In this document: in pieces, positions 1-4,931 of the stretch
How the letters are laid out: each line of letters opens with the position of its first letter
Position numbering within the stretch: position 1 is the first letter of the stretch
Assembly (NCBI GenBank): GCA_049281195.1
Contig: JBAPRR010000218.1
Coordinates: forward strand, 1 to 8,279
DNA length: 8,279 bases
Source of the DNA: JBAPRR01 sp049281195
GTDB taxonomy: Bacteria; Actinomycetota; Acidimicrobiia; Acidimicrobiales; CAVXTF01
Direction of reading: 5' to 3'
The notes under the pieces: generated by a model
Told to the model about the DNA's origin: nothing
The model's input: only the letters and a program-made list of their open reading frames with translations
Database searches by the model: none
Made by a program: the position numbers and the translations under genes

Positions 1-194
1 TCAGTGGTCCTTAGCCATGGGGAGTTCATCATCGACTCATCATGTCCGTCGCTCCATCGTGCACTTCGCATGGCTTGGACCCAGCCCGGCCGGTCCCTCC
101 CCCATCAACTCATCCAACCCTTTTCCAGGATCTCTCGATGCAAATCATTACGACAAATTTGGATGCTTCTCGTATCAATTGTCACGGTTAGTGC

Positions 195-223
195 TTGCCA
201 AAGGCGGCGCTTGGGACTAGGTT
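195..223 (+). promoter_or_regulatory. Candidate sigma-A-type promoter for whiB1-like gene
   Basis: TTGCCA at 195-200 (5 of 6 matches to TTGACA) is followed after exactly 17 bases by TAGGTT at 218-223, which keeps the key T, A and final T of a -10 box. Transcription would begin near 230 and give a leader of about 120 nt containing the CRP-type palindrome and the hairpin. Other promoter-like pairs exist in the AT-richer stretch 148-178 with poorer spacing, so this assignment is tentative. Confidence 0.35.
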
Positions 224-285
224 CACATGGGCCGTTTTGATCTTGGCAACCTGTGTTCACCCCATGGTGGATGCGCCGGAAGTCA

Positions 286-301
286 TGTGAAACGGTTCAC
301 A
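286..301. promoter_or_regulatory. CRP/FNR-family operator candidate
   Basis: The 16-base sequence TGTGAAACGGTTCACA is a perfect match to TGTGA-N6-TCACA, the classic binding site of cAMP receptor protein family regulators. Its centre lies about 57 bases before the whiB1-like start codon. In M. tuberculosis, whiB1 is known to be controlled by the cAMP-binding CRP protein Rv3676, so the position in front of this gene fits biologically. Relative to the candidate promoter at 195-223 the site would be downstream of the transcription start and would suggest repression. An unrecognised promoter closer to the gene would change that reading. Confidence 0.6.
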
Positions 302-302
302 A

Positions 303-323
303 CGGCGCTTTCAGGAAGCGCCG
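303..323 (+). promoter_or_regulatory. Leader hairpin before whiB1-like gene
   Basis: CGGCGCTT (303-310) pairs perfectly with AAGCGCCG (316-323) around a 5-nt loop. The 8-bp GC-rich stem begins one base after the CRP-type palindrome and ends 12 bases before the Shine-Dalgarno sequence at 336-343. There is no T-tract after it, so it is not a standard terminator. It could stabilise the mRNA, affect translation, or be a DNA-level operator. The function is inferred only from position. Confidence 0.45.
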
Positions 324-350
324 AACACGGTAGTTGGAGGAGGCATTGCC

Positions 351-641
351 GTGGCCTTGATGTGGAACCGCACAGTGGAGTGGGATGTCGACGACTGGCG
401 CAAGGTTGCCGCCTGCCGTAACACCGAACCCGATCTCTTCTTCCCAATTGGGACGACCGGCCCGGCGATCGAACAGATCGAAGCGGCCAAGCGAGTTTGC
501 TACTCGTGCGAGGCCCTGGAGCCCTGCCTGGAGTTCGCTCTTGCGACCAACCAGGAGTCCGGAATCTGGGGAGGAACCTCGGAAGAGGAGCGTAGGAAGT
601 TGCGCAAAGCCTGGTTGGCTGCCCGCCGGCGTGCCAGCTGA
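351..641 (+). CDS. whiB1: WhiB family iron-sulfur regulator, WhiB1/WblE-like
   Basis: This 96-residue protein has the complete WhiB signature: four cysteines at C22, C50, C53 and C59 (C-X27-C-X2-C-X5-C), expected to bind a [4Fe-4S] cluster, then the GIWGG turn at 71-75 and a basic C-terminal tail for DNA contact. The segment CRNTEPDLFFPIGTTGPA (22-39) resembles the WhiB1 group (M. tuberculosis Rv3219, Streptomyces WblE) rather than WhiB2, WhiB3 or WhiB4. WhiB1 proteins bind the primary sigma factor region 4, and their cluster reacts with nitric oxide. Translation is assigned to GTG at 351 because GGAGGAGG (336-343) lies 7 nt upstream; the in-frame ATG at 360 is too far from it. The gene is probably autonomous, with its own regulatory region upstream and a long gap downstream. 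The WhiB family is certain; the WhiB1 subgroup is likely. Confidence 0.93.
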   Translation: MALMWNRTVEWDVDDWRKVAACRNTEPDLFFPIGTTGPAIEQIEAAKRVCYSCEALEPCLEFALATNQESGIWGGTSEEERRKLRKAWLAARRRAS

Positions 642-695
642 ATCGATTCGTTTTTCCCTTTATTTCTCTGTCTAATTCACGACCCAATTCTCGAC

Positions 696-710
696 CGGAT
701 CACTGATCCG
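696..710. repeat. Small hairpin CGGATC-act-GATCCG
   Basis: A perfect 6-bp stem (696-701 with 705-710) with a 3-nt loop lies about 55 bases after the whiB1-like gene and just before the larger nested hairpin at 735-795. It has no T-tract directly after it. It may form part of a larger folded transcript. Confidence 0.4.
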
Positions 711-734
711 AGACAAACGATCCCGACCCCGGGT

Positions 735-795
735 GGCCGGCGGTTTCCTCCTAGCCGATGATCGATCTGGCCGTCGATCGTCCGGCCCGCCGGCC
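735..795. other. Nested hairpin, candidate structured RNA
   Basis: Two stems are nested. The outer stem pairs GGCCGGCGG (735-743) with CCGCCGGCC (787-795), 9 bp. The inner stem pairs 754-765 with 774-786, 12 bp with one G-T wobble (T759 with G780) and one bulged base (C783), closing an 8-nt loop. On the plus strand the only large unpaired segment between the stems is TTTCCTCCTA (744-753), which carries CCTCC, the complement of a Shine-Dalgarno sequence. Single-stranded CCUCC patches are a feature of some bacterial small RNAs that block translation. No promoter or terminator was identified, so a palindromic DNA repeat remains equally possible. Confidence 0.35.
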
Positions 796-803
796 CAACG
801 GAC

Positions 804-849
804 AGTGGGCCGCAAACTCACCGGTGGGCGGCTGCGACCCACTCACCGG
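804..849. repeat. Inverted repeat with internal 9-bp direct repeat
   Basis: AGTGGG (804-809) pairs with CCCACT (838-843), and CCGC (810-813) with GCGG (828-831), giving a 10-bp stem interrupted by a 6-nt bulge on the right side. The sequence ACTCACCGG occurs twice in the same orientation (816-824 and 841-849). With the nested hairpin at 735-795 and the repeat at 865-884, this makes the 690-890 segment unusually structured. Confidence 0.4.
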
Positions 850-864
850 CAACTTCCGCGGCGG

Positions 865-884
865 CGAATTCTGATCCGAATTCT
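865..884. repeat. Duplicated CGAATTCT, 12-base period
   Basis: CGAATTCT appears at 865-872 and again at 877-884, separated by four bases. Because GAATTC is its own reverse complement, the two copies (866-871 and 878-883) can also pair as a 6-bp stem with a 6-nt loop. It could be a protein binding site or one more element of the folded region. No function is known. Confidence 0.35.
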
Positions 885-979
885 CGGTGGGGCGATCCCG
901 AGGCGATCATCATCGACATTGAACCGGCCGCGCCTTAGCGTTTGGTGTGGCTGATTCTCCTTGTTTTTCCCTGGGTCTT

Positions 980-1069
980 GCGTGGTCCAAGCAACCACTG
1001 GCCCGGGCAACCACCTCCGGACCAACCGATGATGGTCTTACGACAAGGGTTTTCCAACCGGGACCACGC
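980..1069. repeat. Distant 9-bp inverted repeat with GCAACCAC doublet
   Basis: GCGTGGTCC (980-988) is the exact reverse complement of GGACCACGC (1061-1069), with 72 bases between them. Inside, GCAACCAC occurs twice (991-998 and 1007-1014). The spacing is large for a simple hairpin. This may be chance in GC-rich sequence or the outer closing stem of a larger fold. Confidence 0.25.
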
Positions 1070-1263
1070 TTTGCGCCAACGCGAAGATCAAGAGACGGCG
1101 AATCGTTGCCGATACCAGCGGTTGTAGAAGCAAGTGCGGAGGCCGCTCCGATGACGGGACTTGAAGCAGCACCTGTCAAAGCGGCGGCAATCGTAAACGC
1201 GACTCCCGGGAGGACAGTGAACATCTTCTGGCGTCGCAGCGAGTCGCTCGGGGGGGCGGCAAA

Positions 1264-2346
1264 GTGAACCTCGAGGAGGGATTTCTTCGTGGAGCCGAAG
1301 TGCTCGTCGTTGACGACGAGCCAGCGAATGTCGCGCTCATCGAGTCGATCCTTGACCGGAACGGGTTCACACAGGTCCGCTCCGTTACCGATCCGCGTCA
1401 GTTCAGACAGGTATTTCTCGATCAGCAGCCGGACATCATCCTTCTTGACCTACATATGCCACACGTCGATGGAATCGGAATCCTCACGATGATTCGTGAA
1501 CTGCGCCATGAGGGCGAATTCCTTCCCGCGCTCGTGCTTTCTGCGGACGCGACGCCGAAGGCTCGGCATGACGCGCTCGGAGCCGGTGCCACCGATTTTC
1601 TTACCAAGCCCTTGGACACCACCGAGGTCGGGCTCCGCGTACTCAACTATCTGGAGGCCCGCCGCCTTCATCTTCGCCTGGCCGAGCACACCCGCGAGCT
1701 CAGTGATCTGGTCACAGCACGGACCACCGCTTTGGAACGGGCCCAGTCCGAAACGCTTCAACGCCTCTACCTCGTGAGCGAGTTCCGCGACGACGAGACC
1801 CATGAGCACACCAACCGGGTCGGTTACAGCTCCGGCCGTCTCGCACTTCTGGCCGGTGAATCCCGAGAACGTGCCGAGCTCATCGAGCACGCCGCACCGC
1901 TTCACGACATCGGCAAGGTCGGGATTCCCGACTACGTCCTTCTGAAGCCGGGGAAGCTCACGCCGGAAGAGTTCGAGATCGTAAGAGAACACCCCGGCAT
2001 CGGTGCCCGCCTGATCGGCGACACCGACTCGGAGATCCTGCAGGTGGCGAAGATCATCGCCGAGAGTCATCACGAACGTTGGAACGGCGGTGGCTATCCG
2101 AACGGTCTTCGGGGCCAGGCGATCCCGCTCGCCGGACGCATCGTGACGGTCTGCGACGTGTTCGACGCGTTGACCCACGAGCGCCCTTACAAGCCCGCAT
2201 GGTCAGTAGATCAAGCAATTGAAGAGCTCCTGCTTCAGCGCGGCAAGTTCTTCGACGCGCACCTAGTGGATCTCTTCGTTGAACAGGTCGTACCGAAGCT
2301 GCCGTGGGTGGCCTCGGACGAAGAACGCCAACGGCACAGCGCGTAG
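1264..2346 (+). CDS. Response regulator with HD-GYP cyclic di-GMP phosphodiesterase domain
   Basis: A 360-residue RpfG-like protein. The receiver domain spans about residues 11-130, with the acidic pair D17-D18, phosphoacceptor D62, S93 and K115. A helical, probably coiled linker (about 131-170) leads to the HD-GYP domain (about 171-345). That domain has E178/H182/R185, the HD dyad H214-D215 followed by IGK, H243, HHERW at 269-273, GYP at 277-279, and D298/D301. HD-GYP enzymes hydrolyse cyclic di-GMP to pGpG or GMP, here presumably controlled by phosphorylation. The family consensus before GYP is DG; here it is N274-G275, which is probably tolerated because the metal ligands are intact. The GTG start follows a G-rich Shine-Dalgarno (GGGGGG, 1251-1256). 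No kinase gene adjoins it, so the phosphodonor is unknown. It is probably co-transcribed with the next regulator, 71 nt downstream. Confidence 0.92.
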   Translation: MNLEEGFLRGAEVLVVDDEPANVALIESILDRNGFTQVRSVTDPRQFRQVFLDQQPDIILLDLHMPHVDGIGILTMIRELRHEGEFLPALVLSADATPKARHDALGAGATDFLTKPLDTTEVGLRVLNYLEARRLHLRLAEHTRELSDLVTARTTALERAQSETLQRLYLVSEFRDDETHEHTNRVGYSSGRLALLAGESRERAELIEHAAPLHDIGKVGIPDYVLLKPGKLTPEEFEIVREHPGIGARLIGDTDSEILQVAKIIAESHHERWNGGGYPNGLRGQAIPLAGRIVTVCDVFDALTHERPYKPAWSVDQAIEELLLQRGKFFDAHLVDLFVEQVVPKLPWVASDEERQRHSA

Positions 2347-2417
2347 GAGCGGCAAATGGGCACAGACGGAAATCGACAAAAGCAGACAACAGGAATGAAC
2401 ACCCGGAGGTGGTTCAG

Positions 2418-3272
2418 GTGACAATGGAGGGGAACGCCGTCCTTCTCGCTGAGGACGACGAAATGAGCCGGTCGGCCACGTGCCAATTCCTCCGGCGATT
2501 CGGATACAAGGTAGGTGAAGCCACAGACGGACCGAGCGCGCTGCGCGAGGCCTCGATGGGCCACTACGACCTTGTGGTTCTTGACCTAGGTCTGCCCGGT
2601 CTCGCGGGCGAGGACGTCCTTGCCAAGCTACGTAGGTCCGGCGGCATGCCGGTGATCGTCCTCACCGGGCGGTCAGAGGAGGCCGAGCGCGTCCGCGTGC
2701 TCGACCTCGGTGCCGACGACTACGTGGTGAAGCCGTGCTCGCTTCACGAGCTCGAGGCCCGCATCCGTGCGGTGCTGCGCCGGGGACAGGTCACGCCCGT
2801 CTCGGGACGCACCGAGCTCGGAAGGCTCGTTGTCGACAGAACGATGCACCGTGTCGAGCTAGACGGAGGTCTCTTGGACCTGACGCCGAAGGAGTTCGAT
2901 TTGCTGGCGTTCCTCTCGGAATCGCCCGAGCAGGTTTACAGCCGTGAGGAGCTCCTCGAGCACGTGTGGGGCTCGACTCAGGACTGGCAGGACCCGGCGA
3001 CCGTAACTGAGCACGTCCGTCGGCTACGCCTCAAGCTCGAAGCGGACCCAGCTTCCCCTCGCTGGCTCCAAACCGTGCGCGGCGTCGGCTACCGGCTCTC
3101 ACGCGACGACTCGCCGCCGCAGAACGGGAATGCGGCCGACGCTCCCGGCATCATGAGCATCCGCACCGACGCCAGAGACGACTTCGGTTCGGGCGAGCTC
3201 GACATGCCGGGCGTCGAAACGCCGGTAGGTGCTCAGTCGATGACCGATCAGTCAACTCACCGCTTCGGCTGA
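2418..3272 (+). CDS. OmpR/PhoB-family response regulator
   Basis: A 284-residue DNA-binding response regulator. The receiver domain (about 5-122) has acidic residues E12-D13-D14, phosphoacceptor D56, T83 and the KP pair beginning at K105. The winged-helix DNA-binding domain (about 131-228) carries the usual LDLTPKEFDLLAFL segment, a TVTEHVRRLRLKLE recognition-helix region and a closing TVRGVGYRL wing. After it comes an unusual tail of about 55 residues rich in Asp, Gly, Pro and Ser, with no recognisable domain. GTG at 2418 is chosen because GGAGGT (2405-2410) lies 7 nt upstream; ATG at 2424 is a possible alternative, while longer forms starting inside the preceding gene are unlikely. No sensor kinase is encoded on this strand. 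The regulator may be an orphan, share a kinase with the HD-GYP regulator, or take phosphate from a distant kinase. Confidence 0.9.
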   Translation: MTMEGNAVLLAEDDEMSRSATCQFLRRFGYKVGEATDGPSALREASMGHYDLVVLDLGLPGLAGEDVLAKLRRSGGMPVIVLTGRSEEAERVRVLDLGADDYVVKPCSLHELEARIRAVLRRGQVTPVSGRTELGRLVVDRTMHRVELDGGLLDLTPKEFDLLAFLSESPEQVYSREELLEHVWGSTQDWQDPATVTEHVRRLRLKLEADPASPRWLQTVRGVGYRLSRDDSPPQNGNAADAPGIMSIRTDARDDFGSGELDMPGVETPVGAQSMTDQSTHRFG

Positions 3273-3283
3273 TCCCGCTTCAA

Positions 3284-3316
3284 GGCTCGACCAGGCCCAT
3301 GGCCGAGCCCAGTTTT
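3284..3316 (+). terminator. Weak intrinsic terminator after response-regulator pair
   Basis: GGCTCG (3284-3289) pairs with CGAGCC (3304-3309) over a 14-nt loop that itself contains GGCC twice. CAG and a TTTT run (3313-3316) follow. It lies 11 bases after the OmpR-type stop codon and directly before the much stronger hairpin at 3317-3361, so the plus-strand transcript may meet two stop signals in tandem. Confidence 0.4.
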
Positions 3317-3361
3317 ACGCCTGGTAGCGCCCATCGCCCCTCGTAGGGCGCTACCAGGCGT
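3317..3361. terminator. Strong convergent-operon hairpin, likely bidirectional terminator
   Basis: ACGCCTGGTAGCGCCC (3317-3332) and GGGCGCTACCAGGCGT (3346-3361) form a perfect 16-bp stem around a 13-nt loop. It sits exactly between two convergent gene sets. On the plus strand it is followed by a T-rich tail (TGTTCTTCTTCT, 3361-3372), which suits intrinsic termination. On the minus strand the stem is followed by AAAACT rather than T residues. The stop codon and last codons of the minus-strand pdtaS gene lie within the right arm. Confidence 0.8.
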
Positions 3362-4931
3362 GTTCTTCTTCTGACGGGCTCGTGAGCACCGAGATGTCGA
3401 CAAGCGTGCCGCCCCGGTTGACCATCGAGATCGTGCCGCTCAACTGGGTCTCGACCAGGTCCCTCACGATCGAAAGCCCGAGGCTGTTCGTCTTCGCTAT
3501 GTCGAACCCCGGTGGCAGTCCGACTCCGTCGTCGTGTACCTGCACCCGCAGATAGGAACCCTCTTGGCCGAGGACCAGGTCGATGTGCCCGATCGAACCC
3601 GACCTAGTCGCAGTGGCGGGAGCAGTCTCGATGGGAGCGCCGGCGGGTGCTTCCACGTGTGGGAATCCGTGCTCGATGGCGTTTTGGATCAGCTCTGCGA
3701 TGACCACCGCCAGCGGAGTGGCGACTCCTGCCGTCACGTCGCCCAGGTCTCCGGTCACCCGGATCTCGATCTGGTCCGAACCGACGACCGAATCTTCAGC
3801 CATCTTCACGAGCGAGCCGACGATCTCGTCGAATGGAACCTCTTCTCCCGGATCCCTCGACAGGATCTCGTGAACGACGGCAATAGAGCGGACCCGTCTC
3901 TCCGCCTCGCGCAGCGCTTGTTGCCCTTCGCCCGGATCAAGACGGCGCGCCTGCAGGCGAAGGAGTGACGAGATCGTCTGCAGGTTGTTCTTCACCCTGT
4001 GGTGCACTTCGCGGATCGCGGCGTCCTTGGTGAGCAGCAGCCGGTCTCTACGCCTCAGATCAGTCACGTCGCGCAGAAGCACCATGCCTCCGGTCACGTC
4101 GTCGCCGTCGAGAAGAGGGATGCATTGGATGAGGACGACGACGTCGGGCCGGCGTTCGATCTCCTCGACAACGGGGTTCCCTGTCGCCATGGCGTAATCG
4201 ACTGCGCCTTCTTCGACGCCCATCTCCAACAGAGTGCGCCCATCCACACTCGAGGTCACCCCCATACGGTGGAGCGCGCTCGTCGCGTTCGGCGATGCGA
4301 AGCGGATCGTCGAGTCGGTGTCGACCACCATCAGGCCATCCCCCACGCGCGGGGCGTCCTCCGCCGGCATGACCTCCCCGGCGAACGGGAAAGAACCCGC
4401 CGCGACCATCGAGACCAGTCGTTGGTAGAGCTGGTGATAGGTGCGCTCCAGACGACCGGGGCGTCGCCTCTGCTCGATCGTCGATACGCGCACGAGGGCC
4501 GCGGCGACGGTCTGACCACAGCGAACCGGTACACACTCCAGGCTCGCCTCGTCGCCGAGAGCGGGCATCTGCCCCGTTTCGAACTCGCCTCCTGCCCCCG
4601 GTCCGGTCGGAAGAGTGGCGAAGGCGGCCAGGTTCACCTGGCCCCACTCGGTCTCACCGTTCTCGAGCGTCTTGGCGACAGATGGCCAATCCCCGAGACG
4701 AAGGCTCTCACCGACCAGGTCCGAGCGGACCAACGTGGCGCTGGTGGCCGGGCGCACCTGACCTATGACTTCGAGAGCAACCCCTCCCGGGATGTCCTGG
4801 GGAGTGAGAAGTAGTAAGTCGGAGAACGACAGGTCAGACAGGACGCTCCATGTGCCGAGCAGTCTGAGCACGTGATCCCGGCATTCGGCGTCGATCTCGC
4901 TGGCCCGGGGACCCTGGTAGGGGTGGCTCAC
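3351..4931 (-). CDS. pdtaS: Sensor histidine kinase PdtaS
   Basis: A 526-residue soluble kinase closely matching M. tuberculosis PdtaS (Rv3220c, about 501 residues) in order and motifs. An N-terminal GAF-like domain (about 15-150) has the WSVLSDLSFSDLL segment. A PAS-like domain follows (about 195-290; GDGLMVVD, then FASPNATSALHRMG). The HisKA_2 phosphoacceptor region EVHHRVKNNLQT contains H310-H311, and a HATPase domain has N417 (ELIQNAIEH), HDDGVGLP (466-473) and NSLGLSIVR (482-490). There are no membrane segments. The known partner is PdtaR, an ANTAR-domain antiterminator, which is not in this window. The GTG start at 4931 overlaps the preceding stop codon as GTGA and has GGGGGAGGG 5 nt upstream, so the longer open frame reaching back to 5366 is not used. 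An Ala/Pro-rich insert (about 424-448) lies between the N and G1 boxes. Last gene of its operon. Confidence 0.95.
   Translation of the reverse strand: MSHPYQGPRASEIDAECRDHVLRLLGTWSVLSDLSFSDLLLLTPQDIPGGVALEVIGQVRPATSATLVRSDLVGESLRLGDWPSVAKTLENGETEWGQVNLAAFATLPTGPGAGGEFETGQMPALGDEASLECVPVRCGQTVAAALVRVSTIEQRRRPGRLERTYHQLYQRLVSMVAAGSFPFAGEVMPAEDAPRVGDGLMVVDTDSTIRFASPNATSALHRMGVTSSVDGRTLLEMGVEEGAVDYAMATGNPVVEEIERRPDVVVLIQCIPLLDGDDVTGGMVLLRDVTDLRRRDRLLLTKDAAIREVHHRVKNNLQTISSLLRLQARRLDPGEGQQALREAERRVRSIAVVHEILSRDPGEEVPFDEIVGSLVKMAEDSVVGSDQIEIRVTGDLGDVTAGVATPLAVVIAELIQNAIEHGFPHVEAPAGAPIETAPATATRSGSIGHIDLVLGQEGSYLRVQVHDDGVGLPPGFDIAKTNSLGLSIVRDLVETQLSGTISMVNRGGTLVDISVLTSPSEEEHAW

Larger units (their letters stand above)
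1..350. other. Gene-free region upstream of whiB1-like gene
   Basis: No convincing gene is seen on either strand. The short open frames here have no ribosome binding site, no recognisable motif and poor codon character. The stretch is visibly less GC-rich than the genes, especially around 140-190. It contains a candidate promoter (195-223), three copies of GTTCAC (221-226, 255-260, 295-300), a CRP-type palindrome (286-301) and a hairpin (303-323), and is best read as the regulatory region of the whiB1-like gene. Whether a divergent gene lies to the left cannot be seen. Confidence 0.6.
642..1263. other. Long intergenic region rich in repeats, no supported gene
   Basis: No open frame in this 622-base stretch has a good start signal or recognisable product. 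It begins with a T-rich run just after the whiB1-like stop (651-666). It then holds a dense set of inverted and direct repeats between about 690 and 900, and a looser pair at 980-1069. The last part leads to the GTG start at 1264 and must carry the promoter of the response-regulator pair, but I cannot point to convincing -35 and -10 boxes. A minus-strand frame with a signal-peptide-like beginning (1224 downward) is discussed as a finding, not called as a gene. Confidence 0.6.

Noticed and set aside
640..655. GAATCGATTC followed by TTTTT after the whiB1-like gene as an intrinsic terminator
   Set aside because: The palindrome leaves only about 3 bp of stem once a loop is allowed, which is too weak for a confident terminator call.
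1070..1263. Cyclic di-GMP riboswitch ahead of the HD-GYP gene
   Set aside because: I looked for a GEMM-like conserved core because of the gene's function, but found no convincing match in the leader.
947..1267. Plus-strand open frame of 106 codons ending in a GTGA overlap with the HD-GYP start
   Set aside because: The overlap looks like translational coupling, but there is no ribosome binding site at 947, the product is low-complexity and no family is recognised. Chance is more likely.
1450..2178. Minus-strand open frame of 242 codons opposite the HD-GYP regulator
   Set aside because: It is a shadow of the receiver/HD-GYP gene, whose catalytic residues are intact on the plus strand.
2304..2417. 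Longer start for the OmpR-type regulator inside the HD-GYP gene
   Set aside because: The added residues are Arg-rich and unlike a receiver-domain start, while GTG 2418 has GGAGGT at good spacing.
3999..4814. Plus-strand open frame of 271 codons opposite pdtaS
   Set aside because: It is rich in Arg, His, Gly and Asp without domain motifs and lies antisense to a clear PdtaS coding region.
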